From DATBAT01 sp036271375 (lineage in GTDB: Bacteria; Acidobacteriota; Terriglobia; Terriglobales; Acidobacteriaceae), in NCBI GenBank assembly GCA_036271375.1, contig DATBAT010000226.1, positions 1 through 17,374 of the forward strand: a DNA stretch of 17,374 nt, written 5' to 3'. The notes under the pieces are model-generated. The model was given only the letters and a program-made list of their open reading frames with translations, did no database searches and was not told where the DNA came from. Of this stretch, positions 7,983-16,019 are shown one piece after another. Made by a program: the position numbers and the translations under genes. Every line of letters starts with the position of its first letter. The stretch's first letter is position 1.

Positions 7983-8825
7983 TTAAGCCGGCATTAGTTT
8001 CGGCGCTGCACTCCGGCGGGATTCTACCCAAATTTCGATCAGCATCGCCGTCGGCCCAACCAGAAACAACGCGTAGAGCGGCGCATAGACGACTTGTTGC
8101 ATTCGCATGATCATTTCCGCCACGGCTACCAGGAAGACGACGATGCACTGCCACTTCCTGGATTTCACCGTGGTCTTCGGGTCCGTGATCATGAAAAATA
8201 TGAACAGCTGGTACATGGGGCCGGTGATAGGGGCTATCTCTGACTGCCAGGGGCTGCCTGTCATCCAGCTGCGCAGAAACGCGAAAGCAACAAACGATGC
8301 GACGTAAGTAGCTGTGATGTGGAACCGGCTCACTCGCCAGACGATCAGTGCCCCGAGAATCCAAATTACTATCAGGGGAAGGAGATAATTTCCCCACTGG
8401 ATGCTGAGGGTTGCAACTGCCTCCGGGGCCAAAACCAGGAGGACGCAAATTCCAAAGTTTGACGGGTTCCAGATGTGGCGGCCTTTTACGCGCAGAACAT
8501 ACTTGGACATGATGGAAATGGCAGCACAAAGCGCGTAGGGCCAGAAAGCCGGCGAGCGGACCAGAATACCCACGCTAATGCCACTAATGTAGGCACTCGC
8601 GGGATTGAGCCATTTGTGAAAGAAGATCTGTCCGAGCACCATTTCGGTGAGGATGGCGGTGGCAATGGCTAGTAGAGTTTTTTGATAGCTCTCGAGAATT
8701 CCGAAGGACAAATGACCTACCAGTAAAATGCAGGTGATAAACGCCGGGGCAAGATAACGATTCTCGATGCTGAAAAATTTCTTCAGGCCGCCCGGCTGAG
8801 GCACGGTCAACGTTGTAGAGCTCAT
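7983..8825 (-). CDS. NqrB/RnfD-like integral membrane protein, UnbU (enediyne E5) type
   Basis: This 280-residue polytopic protein belongs to the NQR2/RnfD/RnfE superfamily. Evidence is LNPASAYISGISVGI (73-87), SKYVLRVKGRHIWNPSNFGI (107-126) and FIFFMITDPKTT (208-219), the conserved core signatures, with roughly eight to ten hydrophobic segments. The D-G-x-SGAT flavinylation site of true NqrB/RnfD is not visible. Adjacency to UnbV-type proteins fits UnbU, the membrane partner in enediyne cassettes. Its start overlaps the preceding gene's stop (ATGA at 8822-8825) and has AAGGAG five bases upstream. A role in moving electrons across the inner membrane to the flanking exported proteins is inference; no other Rnf/Nqr subunit is present. 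Confidence 0.85.
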   Translation of the reverse strand: MSSTTLTVPQPGGLKKFFSIENRYLAPAFITCILLVGHLSFGILESYQKTLLAIATAILTEMVLGQIFFHKWLNPASAYISGISVGILVRSPAFWPYALCAAISIMSKYVLRVKGRHIWNPSNFGICVLLVLAPEAVATLSIQWGNYLLPLIVIWILGALIVWRVSRFHITATYVASFVAFAFLRSWMTGSPWQSEIAPITGPMYQLFIFFMITDPKTTVKSRKWQCIVVFLVAVAEMIMRMQQVVYAPLYALFLVGPTAMLIEIWVESRRSAAPKLMPA

Positions 8826-10618
8826 GCGGGCTCCTTGATCTTGTAGAGCTGTCCGGCGGCGGGAGAGGCGATGGTTTGTGACTTGCCCGACGGCCAGCGG
8901 ATGACGGCTTTTTCAATTTGTGGAAACTTGCCTAGACCGAAGTGAAGGCGGCGTTGATTTTGCGCGGCGAACCCGCAGCCGCCGGAGACTTCCTGGACTT
9001 GCTGCTGGCCGTTCCAATAGACAGTGACTTGCGCGCCGATTGCGCTGCGGTTGCTGGTGGTCCCTTCGAGTTGGAATTCAATCCACTGGTTTTCCGGCGT
9101 GACTGTGTTCTTGTAGACCAGCAATCGGCCATTCTGGTTGGCGACGATTACGTCGAGCACGCCGCGATTCCAGAGATCGGCGACAGCCACCGCTCGGCCG
9201 TCGGAGACGTCGGTTACGCCGACGGATTGAGCCACGTCGACGAACTTTCCGGCGCCATCATTCAGCCAAAGCTTTTTGGATTGATACCCCGAGAGGCTGC
9301 GGCCCTCAAAGGCAGGCCAGTTCTTGGCATCGCCGATGATGGTACTGTTGCCTCCGGCGACTTTCGAAAAGTCGTACCAGTAGCTGCGTTGACGGTCGAG
9401 TGAAATATATCCGTTGGTCAGGTAGAGGTCGAGGGTACCGTCGTTGTTGAAGTCGCCGAACTGCGCACCGAAGCTCCAGCCGCCGAGTTCGACACCGAAA
9501 TCGCGCGCAAGGTTTTCATATTTAAGGCCGTCGCCCGAGGTCCCTTCTTTCGGGACCCATAAATTGTTGCCCTGGATCAGAATCCCGTCTTCCGAGATGT
9601 TGGAAACGTAGACGGCGTATTGGCCACGATTAAAAATATCGCCGAAGGCAGTGTTCATGCCGCTTTTAGGGGCGAAGCCTACGCCAGTCTGCTGACCGAC
9701 TTCGTGGAATCGCTTGCCGTCGTTGAAGTAAAGTTCAGAGACTCCGTAGTCGTTGGAGATGAATAAATCAGGATGGCCAGTACCGCGTAAGTCAGCGGCT
9801 GCCGAGCCCAGTGCCCAGCGATTGCTTTTGATGCCCAGCTGCTCGCTGACTTCTTCAAACTTTCCACCACCTAGATTGTGGAATAAATATTTGCGCCCAC
9901 CGTTTTTCGCGTACTCAAAACTATCCGGCATGATGCGAGTGTTCTGCACATGCCAGAGGTCGATATCCTCGGCGTAGTAGCCTCCCAGGAAAAGGTCAAG
10001 CTTGCCGTCGCCGTCAAAATCAAACCAAAGGGCAGTGTTGGCATTGACCCACTTGGGAAGGCCAGCCTGTTCGCTTACGCGCGTGAATCCGTGGCCCTGG
10101 TCATTGTGGAAAAGTTCGGGACGCCCCCACTTGATGAGGAACAGGTCTTCGTAGCCGTCGTTGTCGTAGTCTCCCCAAACCGCGCCGGTGGAGACGCCGG
10201 TGCCTTCCTGATTAACATCGGCGAGGCCCATCTCGGCGGCGACATCCTTAAAGGTGCCGTCGCCCTGGTTGCGGTATAGGGCATTCTTGCTGCCGATGGC
10301 GCTGTTGACGACGTAGATATCAGAGAGACCGTCGCGATCGAAATCAACGATCGAGACGCCAGCGCCCATGGAGGCGACTTCCGGCATGATGCGTTCAAGT
10401 TTCGGATCGAGTTTTGGCGATTGGTGAACGAAGTTGATGCCGGCGGCCTGCGAAACTTCCTGCAAATAGAATCCGTGGCGTGCCAGGGCGGATTTGGCAT
10501 CAGCGCTGGCCTGCGCCTTCTCGCGCCTGGCGGCCAGTCGCTTCATGATGACGGGCGCGGCTATCAGGGCGAAGAAGACAATGGTCAGAACGATTCGTGC
10601 GATGCGGCGTGCGTTCAC
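8822..10618 (-). CDS. CRTAC1/UnbV-type membrane-anchored propeller protein
   Basis: This 598-residue exported protein is probably held in the inner membrane by an uncleaved N-terminal helix (residues 8-27, followed by KRLAARREK). Seven propeller repeats can be traced. Four have canonical calcium loops (DFDRDG, DYDNDG, DFDGDG, DFNNDG) and three are degenerate (DLRGTG, IFNRGQ, DLWNRG). The ASPIC/UnbV domain occupies about 511-596 (SNRSAIGAQVTVYW, LHFGLGKFPQIEKAVIRWPSGKS). The start is GTG 10618, overlapping the TGA of the 1145-residue gene (GTGA at 10615-10618), and the stop overlaps the start of the UnbU-like gene, so the three are translationally coupled. Together with that membrane protein it forms an UnbV-UnbU pair. 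Its role is unknown. Confidence 0.9.
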   Translation of the reverse strand: MNARRIARIVLTIVFFALIAAPVIMKRLAARREKAQASADAKSALARHGFYLQEVSQAAGINFVHQSPKLDPKLERIMPEVASMGAGVSIVDFDRDGLSDIYVVNSAIGSKNALYRNQGDGTFKDVAAEMGLADVNQEGTGVSTGAVWGDYDNDGYEDLFLIKWGRPELFHNDQGHGFTRVSEQAGLPKWVNANTALWFDFDGDGKLDLFLGGYYAEDIDLWHVQNTRIMPDSFEYAKNGGRKYLFHNLGGGKFEEVSEQLGIKSNRWALGSAAADLRGTGHPDLFISNDYGVSELYFNDGKRFHEVGQQTGVGFAPKSGMNTAFGDIFNRGQYAVYVSNISEDGILIQGNNLWVPKEGTSGDGLKYENLARDFGVELGGWSFGAQFGDFNNDGTLDLYLTNGYISLDRQRSYWYDFSKVAGGNSTIIGDAKNWPAFEGRSLSGYQSKKLWLNDGAGKFVDVAQSVGVTDVSDGRAVAVADLWNRGVLDVIVANQNGRLLVYKNTVTPENQWIEFQLEGTTSNRSAIGAQVTVYWNGQQQVQEVSGGCGFAAQNQRRLHFGLGKFPQIEKAVIRWPSGKSQTIASPAAGQLYKIKEPA

Positions 10619-13600
10619 TTGGGAATATCACTCCGCAATGAATTTTGGAAAACCTGAGGAGTGATGTAGCGGGTGTGATAGTTCTGCCAATCCTCAGGAT
10701 GCTGCTTGTAGACCCACTCGTTTTCGAGCGAGCCCGGTGGAGTGATGTACAAATCTTTCGCGTGATAAGGCAAGGGCAGCACGGTTTTTGAGAACGTGGA
10801 GTTGAAGTCGCCGTCTTTAATCCAGCCGTCGCCGACGATCACGAAGTCGCGCAGCCATCCTTGTGGAGGCGGGGGCTGTTCCTGGAAACGCATCGACAGC
10901 TCATCTCCTGAAGCGACGATCACGTAACGGTCGTCGATCTTGTTCAGCAATTCATCGACTTTGCCGAAGCGGGTGTAGTAGCCGATCAGGTCGCGCCACT
11001 GTTGCTTGCTGCCGAGCATGTCGTAGTAATCAGGCACTTCGGGCGCACCTGAATCCGGGCGATGGATTACTGAATATCCGCGGTAGTGCAGGTCAGCTTG
11101 CGGATTTAACGTTGCTGTCTTCACGGCGGCGTCGGGTGCGCCCTGCGCCCAATGCAGAGCGTCCCAATAGATTTCCAGATTGGTGCGAATCCTTATGCGG
11201 TGCGGCGTTCCGGGCCGAAAGATATTTGTCAGATCAAAGAGAATTGTTTTCTTACGTCCGGCGGGGAAGCCGAGATTATCTTTCGCGGTGACCCACCCGC
11301 CATGGCCGTCAGGAACTTCCAGGCTGAGACCGTGGGCGCGCCAGCGCTGACCTTGCGTGACCGCGACATTAATGGACGATTCGGTATCGTGAATCGAACC
11401 TTGGGCGACGAGATAAAGTGGGCCAGTCGTTGGCAGATCATTGCCGAGATCGACTTCCAGAAAGTGATCCCGCGTGATGCCCTGATACTGGCCGCGTCCG
11501 AAATCGTCGAGGGCTTTGCCGTCGAGAGTTGAGACCAGGGCGGTGACGTCACGGCCATTGTCGTCAGTGGCGCTGACAATATTGTGCGGCGTTGAGACCG
11601 TGGTGAAGCCGTGCTTGGGCGGGGGAATAGAAAAACGCTCGTCTACGTAGATCTCCGTGCCGGCGGGATGATCGACCGTCATCAGCGCGATGTAATCGTA
11701 GTAATAAACCTCCCACAGTTCAGCGGTGACGCGCACGTCGTAGTAGCCATCATGCGGAACGAGTTGGTCGCGTCCGATCTTGTACCACTCGCCGGTGGCG
11801 GCGATGTTGGCGGTGCCGATGGTGTTGATCCGCAGCCCGATGGCGGAACCCCAGGGAACGGCGTCTTTTACGAAGTCCATCTTCTTGCCGTTGAAGGCGA
11901 AGAGGAATGGGCAGGATGCTTTGAGTCTCTGCTCGGTCACAACTTCCTGGTCGGCCTTCACGCCGAACTCGGCGCGGACCGTGCCGTTCGGCCAGACTAC
12001 GCGGACGACCTCCGCCTCCGTCTGTTCGCCCAATCCGAAATGAAGTTGCGGACCTTGTATGGGAAGCTTCTGCACCAGGAAGCCAGAGCGTATTTCGATT
12101 TCGCCGCCAACCCCAAAGGGATTGATGCGTTGATCGCCGACAGCCTGCGCCGCGTGCGGACGCACCACCTGCCAGTGATAATTCTTCGCGCCGTGGTTGG
12201 ATGCTTGAATGACCTGGCCATCGGCGTCGAGGCCGACGAGGTCGAGTCGGCCGTCGTTGTTGACGTCGCCAGCGGCAAAGATATTTTTCTCAATGCTAGC
12301 CGACGGAGTGAAGACGCCCTTCTGATCGCCCAGCCAGATTGACGCTCCGGTAGTGGTGGCCAGCACGAGATCGAAAGCCCCGTTGTTGTCGAGATCGGCA
12401 ACCAGAAGGCGTGCGTCTCCGTCAATTGGCTTGGTGGATTTCACCAGCTCGGCGATGTCCCAACTCTGGCCTTCGTTCTTGTCGGAGATCCTGACGATTG
12501 AGCCGTCGGCCTGCACGGCGAGGAAATCGAGAATTCCGTCGTTGTTTGCGTCGGCTACGGCTACTGCTTTCACCGCTGGGAAATTTATCGGAAGCACGCG
12601 GTCGCGGAATTGACCTTGCCGTTGATTGATAAAGATGTGCAGATGGCTCGCACCATCGATGATCGCGGCGTCAGGATTGCCGTCTCCGTCGACATCAGCC
12701 CAGGCGAATCCGCGGATTCCGGAGATGCCCTCAAAGGGATGGGTGGGCAGGAACGTGCCATCGCCGTTGTTACGCAACACCGTAGGTACGCCACGAGCGC
12801 TTCCCATCACGATGTCGAGGTCGCCGTCGGCCTCGATGTCTACGGCCCAGGCTCCGGTGTAAGGCGCGTCCAAAACTGATTTTGGCAGCTTGGTTTGCGG
12901 GCTGACGTCGTGGAACGTGCTCGGGCTATCCTGGGCAAAGAATCGCACCCCGCCTGCGCCGGCGAGAACCAGGTCGGTTTTGAAATCGTAGTTAAAATCG
13001 ACGGCTAAAATGCCATCGGCTGTCGGCGCTGATGCGGCGCCGGGAAAGGGAAGCGTTGCGCCGGAGGAGAGCTTCACGCTGCGTCCATTGGCGGCGGCGA
13101 TCATCGGAGAGCCCGCGCTGCCGAGTTGAATGGTTCCTGCCCAGGTCCATTTGTCGTCGAAATTCGGCACGGGTTTCGCGTCAAAGGTGAGGCTGGTATC
13201 GGGTGTGGCGGGTTTGAAAACTGGAGACTCCAGTTTTACGAATCCGGTCAATGGTTGAGCTTCGTCTCCTGGCGGCGCTTTAATCGCAGTCAGGCTGACG
13301 CGATAATCGGGGACGCGCATCATCACGTTGCGAAGGAATGTGGTCTGCGTGGCAGCGGTCCGCAAGTCCGATCCGTTCACTGCGGATTGGACAGTAGCTA
13401 ACTGCTTCAGTACTTCCGGTGGCCATGTCGCCGACTTTGCACTAATCTGCGCGACCGATGACTTCAAGGTTGCGGCGTCTCCGCGCTTTGCGGAAACCCG
13501 GGCCAGCTCAAGTAGAGCGGCCAGATTGCCGGGTTGCGCCGTCAGAATCTGCTGCATTAGTTTCTGGAATTCCGCCGCGCTGTTCTTGTCGCCCTCACGC

Positions 13601-14052
13601 TCAGTCTCTTCGGCGAGTTGATAAATCGCGCGCAGGTTGTGGGGATTCAACTCCACCGCTTTGCGAAGATCGGTGATCGCCTGCGGTGAGTTTCCACGCT
13701 GGCTGTTCAATATCCCGAGCAGGGAATAGATCTGATCGTTTTGTGGTGCGAGGTCGCTAGCCTTCTCCAGCCGCTGCGCCGCGGTGTCGTAATTTCGCTG
13801 TCGCAATGCCAGAACGCCCCAGTTGGCCCATCCCGCGGGCTCGGCGGGGACGAGCTTGGTGACCTCAGACAAACGGCTTTCTGCATGAACGTCGTCGCCT
13901 ACTTGCAGCGCCGCCAGACCAACATAGAAATCCGAGACCACATCGCCATATTCTTTCGACGATTTGTCGGGCAGGCGTGAGGCGGAGTTGCAGCCGACCA
14001 ACAGAGCCGCGAGGCCCACTACGACACCGCGCAATATCCGGGATTCGATCAT
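10615..14052 (-). CDS. Large lipoprotein: TPR, FG-GAP/VCBS propeller, UnbV domain and uncharacterised C-terminal region
   Basis: This 1145-residue exported protein begins with a canonical lipobox (LVGC, Cys21). TPR repeats span about residues 35-200 (GWANWGVLALRQRNYDTAA, IYSLLGILNSQRGNSPQAI, LRAIYQLAEETEREGD). A propeller follows with six recognisable calcium-loop repeats (DFNYDF, DIEADG, DVDGDG, DANNDG, DLDNNG, DVNNDG). An ASPIC/UnbV domain lies at about 620-707 (LHFGLGEQTEAEVVRVVWPNG). The last 440 residues are a different region (CPFLFAFNGKKMDFVKDAVPW, AELWEVYYYDYIALMTVDHP, ITRDHFLEVDLG) that I do not recognise as a named family. A GTG at 14109 would add 19 residues, but the lipoprotein signal fits ATG 14052, seven bases after the upstream stop. 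The stop overlaps the next gene (GTGA). Confidence 0.88.
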   Translation of the reverse strand: MIESRILRGVVVGLAALLVGCNSASRLPDKSSKEYGDVVSDFYVGLAALQVGDDVHAESRLSEVTKLVPAEPAGWANWGVLALRQRNYDTAAQRLEKASDLAPQNDQIYSLLGILNSQRGNSPQAITDLRKAVELNPHNLRAIYQLAEETEREGDKNSAAEFQKLMQQILTAQPGNLAALLELARVSAKRGDAATLKSSVAQISAKSATWPPEVLKQLATVQSAVNGSDLRTAATQTTFLRNVMMRVPDYRVSLTAIKAPPGDEAQPLTGFVKLESPVFKPATPDTSLTFDAKPVPNFDDKWTWAGTIQLGSAGSPMIAAANGRSVKLSSGATLPFPGAASAPTADGILAVDFNYDFKTDLVLAGAGGVRFFAQDSPSTFHDVSPQTKLPKSVLDAPYTGAWAVDIEADGDLDIVMGSARGVPTVLRNNGDGTFLPTHPFEGISGIRGFAWADVDGDGNPDAAIIDGASHLHIFINQRQGQFRDRVLPINFPAVKAVAVADANNDGILDFLAVQADGSIVRISDKNEGQSWDIAELVKSTKPIDGDARLLVADLDNNGAFDLVLATTTGASIWLGDQKGVFTPSASIEKNIFAAGDVNNDGRLDLVGLDADGQVIQASNHGAKNYHWQVVRPHAAQAVGDQRINPFGVGGEIEIRSGFLVQKLPIQGPQLHFGLGEQTEAEVVRVVWPNGTVRAEFGVKADQEVVTEQRLKASCPFLFAFNGKKMDFVKDAVPWGSAIGLRINTIGTANIAATGEWYKIGRDQLVPHDGYYDVRVTAELWEVYYYDYIALMTVDHPAGTEIYVDERFSIPPPKHGFTTVSTPHNIVSATDDNGRDVTALVSTLDGKALDDFGRGQYQGITRDHFLEVDLGNDLPTTGPLYLVAQGSIHDTESSINVAVTQGQRWRAHGLSLEVPDGHGGWVTAKDNLGFPAGRKKTILFDLTNIFRPGTPHRIRIRTNLEIYWDALHWAQGAPDAAVKTATLNPQADLHYRGYSVIHRPDSGAPEVPDYYDMLGSKQQWRDLIGYYTRFGKVDELLNKIDDRYVIVASGDELSMRFQEQPPPPQGWLRDFVIVGDGWIKDGDFNSTFSKTVLPLPYHAKDLYITPPGSLENEWVYKQHPEDWQNYHTRYITPQVFQNSLRSDIPK

Positions 14053-14059
14053 AAGGAAG

Positions 14060-14578
14060 TCATGCTGGTTGTTGACGCTGCATTCGGCTGCGCCGCTTGC
14101 TAATTCCACGGAACCATAGAAATCCTACCGCCAGAAACGGCAGAAGATAAAGCAGCAGGTCCCAGCGCCCGAAACCCACCGGCGTGGCCTCCACTCGCGA
14201 AAGGGCTTCCGCGGTTTCTTGCGGACTTTGCATGCTGAGCCGTACGCGAAAGAAATCATCGCGGTCAAAGTCAACGGAAGCTTTGTATTCGATCTGTCCG
14301 TGGTCGTCTTCCCGGTTCATCGAATAGACGACTTCTTGCAAGCGTTTGCTCTCCGGTTGAATGCCCAGGTTAAATTTCAAATTAGCTGGAAGGCTGGCTC
14401 CGGGTGCAGCTTGCACGAATACAAAGAACGTTCCGACGCCGATGTCAGGATGCGTCCATAGAGAAACCAGGCATGGTCCCATTTTCTGGTTTTCGATGAT
14501 AGGGAATGGTGGCCCGTTATGTGCGAAGGCGGGCATAGCCAGAAGTAGGACTCCGAGAATAAGGGTTAGCTTTTTCAT
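14060..14578 (-). CDS. Secreted protein with C-terminal membrane anchor and predicted N-terminal His, unknown family
   Basis: This 172-residue protein has a Sec signal peptide (MKKLTLILGVLLLAMPAFA) with likely cleavage after Ala19, leaving His20 as the mature N-terminus (HNGPPFPI). A periplasmic domain of about 115 residues contains QKMGPCLVSLWTHPDIG (one Cys, His43) and a beta-rich SVDFDRDDFFRVRLSM. A membrane helix at about 140-157 (LLLYLLPFLAVGFLWFRG) and a basic tail (KRRSRMQRQQ) anchor it in the inner membrane. The ATG at 14578 overlaps the polyferredoxin stop (ATGA). A longer reading from 14653 would bury the signal peptide and is rejected. I do not recognise the family. A free N-terminal His recalls copper proteins such as CopC, but that is only a suggestion. 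Confidence 0.8.
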   Translation of the reverse strand: MKKLTLILGVLLLAMPAFAHNGPPFPIIENQKMGPCLVSLWTHPDIGVGTFFVFVQAAPGASLPANLKFNLGIQPESKRLQEVVYSMNREDDHGQIEYKASVDFDRDDFFRVRLSMQSPQETAEALSRVEATPVGFGRWDLLLYLLPFLAVGFLWFRGISKRRSRMQRQQPA

Positions 14579-16011
14579 CCCATCATCATGGTGGCGCGCA
14601 TTTCCATGGGCTGGAACATCAGCCACATGGAAGCCGCCCAGATTATTAGGCAAACCGAAGCCCAGGGCAGGAAGGCGCGCATGGGATGCGAGGGCGCATC
14701 CTCTTCGGCGAGACTGTGTGTGATTACCAGAGAACCGGCAAATCCCAGAATCAAAAATCCCATTTCAATTACGAGAACAACGGGGGTAGGAAAACCACGT
14801 AGCGTCCAGAGGGGGTTTCCCAGCCAAGGAGCGAAAGCACTCTGCGTCACGGGAATAAAAGTCCACAGCCCGGTCAGAAAGTGGAATCCATAGTGCGCCA
14901 GCCACATGCCGAAACCGAGCGGCACGAGCGCGTAGCTATAGCGAACCGCGAGAGGCAGCAGCGCGCGATTGCTGCCGCCTGTCCGTACCGTAAGCCATGC
15001 CGCCCCGCCCAGCAGGAGAATGGGTTCGATCACCAGAAACGTCGTGAAGATGATGCCGAGCACGGGCGACTCGTGGCTCACGCGCAAGAGATGTCCAAGC
15101 CAATTCTCTACCGCGTAGACCGGACTCACCATGCCGAACGCGTTGAGCAGTGCGCCGAAGGTGAAAACGAGCACTAGCGCAGCCAGATCTTTGCGATGGG
15201 AGAAATAGCCGATGCCCGAGCGCAGCGGGTCGACGAGCAGTTCGCTCCCCGGAAGACGGCTGAGTATTCCGACGTTGTCGTGCGGGCAGGCGTGGACGCA
15301 ATCCATGCAGAAGGTACAGTCCATGTTGCCGACCTTACGCGGCTGAAAGAGTGCCAGTTCGCAGCCTCGAATTGTCACGAGTTCGTTCTCGCGGCGTCCG
15401 CGAATGCAGTCTTTGGTATGGCAGGTAGTGCAAACGTCCTGATCGCGAACTTTGACTTCCAGCGGGGAAAAGGTAGAAGCCACAAAGTTGAACTGGCCGA
15501 TAGGGCATACGAACTTGCAAAATGACGCGTGTTTAAATACGCCGTCAACTACCAGCACGGTAAGAAAATAGAAAATGATCAGCCAAGCCGTCCACCAGGG
15601 CGATGCCCACAGGTCGAATAGCTCATAGCTAAACAGGATCAATACGAATAATCCCACTGACAACCATTTATTCCGCAAGAACCGCGGCCAGTCGTAACGC
15701 GGACGGAAGATTTTCCTCGCGGCTTGTCGAACCAGCATGAATGGGCATGCGAGGCAGAAGAAATTTCCCGCGGCTAACAATACCAGCACTAATGCGCCGC
15801 GAAAATGTACCCAACTCAACGTCGTCGCCAGGTTCTTGGGCGAAATACTTGGTCCAAAGAGTCCGTGCAAAATCATCACGACGCTGATGATGAGTAGAGG
15901 CGCTTGAAGCAGGGGCCGCGCATACTTCCACTTGAGAAGGCGGCCCACGAAGGGCACGCGCAGCAGATCAAACGGAGGTGCTTCGAAGGTCGGGATGGGA
16001 GATGAATTCAA
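14575..16011 (-). CDS. Membrane polyferredoxin (4Fe-4S), NapH/NosR/CcoG-like
   Basis: This 478-residue polytopic iron-sulfur protein has membrane segments before and after a ferredoxin module. Cysteine motifs run: FCLACP (Cys86, Cys89), CKFVCP (Cys165, Cys169), CTTCHTKDC (Cys194, Cys197, Cys202) with Cys217, then CTFCMDCVHACP (Cys232, 235, 238, 242). The paired CxxCP/CxxxCP motifs and two cluster sites resemble NapH, the C-terminal half of NosR, and CcoG/FixG. No periplasmic FMN-binding domain is present. After the ferredoxin module it has several further helices and a Met-rich end (FQPMEMRATMMMG). The start appears to be TTG 16011, eight bases after the YtkA-like gene, without a clear ribosome site, so the true start is uncertain. 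It probably passes electrons across the inner membrane to or from envelope partners. Confidence 0.88.
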   Translation of the reverse strand: MNSSPIPTFEAPPFDLLRVPFVGRLLKWKYARPLLQAPLLIISVVMILHGLFGPSISPKNLATTLSWVHFRGALVLVLLAAGNFFCLACPFMLVRQAARKIFRPRYDWPRFLRNKWLSVGLFVLILFSYELFDLWASPWWTAWLIIFYFLTVLVVDGVFKHASFCKFVCPIGQFNFVASTFSPLEVKVRDQDVCTTCHTKDCIRGRRENELVTIRGCELALFQPRKVGNMDCTFCMDCVHACPHDNVGILSRLPGSELLVDPLRSGIGYFSHRKDLAALVLVFTFGALLNAFGMVSPVYAVENWLGHLLRVSHESPVLGIIFTTFLVIEPILLLGGAAWLTVRTGGSNRALLPLAVRYSYALVPLGFGMWLAHYGFHFLTGLWTFIPVTQSAFAPWLGNPLWTLRGFPTPVVLVIEMGFLILGFAGSLVITHSLAEEDAPSHPMRAFLPWASVCLIIWAASMWLMFQPMEMRATMMMG

Positions 16012-16019
16012 TAGGTTGC

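Noticed and set aside
7963..8529. Upstream TTG start giving a 789-residue form of the terminal propeller lipoprotein.
   Set aside because: The extra 189 residues overlap most of the UnbU-like gene in another frame and bury a good lipoprotein signal that starts at 7962.
6160..10618. An enediyne biosynthetic gene cluster, suggested by the UnbU/UnbV pairing.
   Set aside because: No polyketide synthase, thioesterase or UnbL-like gene is in the window; CRTAC1/UnbV proteins are common in Acidobacteriota outside such clusters.
14053..14109. GTG start adding 19 residues to the 1145-residue lipoprotein.
   Set aside because: It would overlap the previous gene by 50 bases and put a hydrophilic stretch before an otherwise canonical lipoprotein signal.
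15406..15432. CTTCH in the polyferredoxin resembles a c-type haem site (CxxCH).
   Set aside because: It lies in the ferredoxin module, with further Cys at 202 and 217 and the second cluster motif nearby, so iron-sulfur coordination explains it better. No other CxxCH protein was seen.
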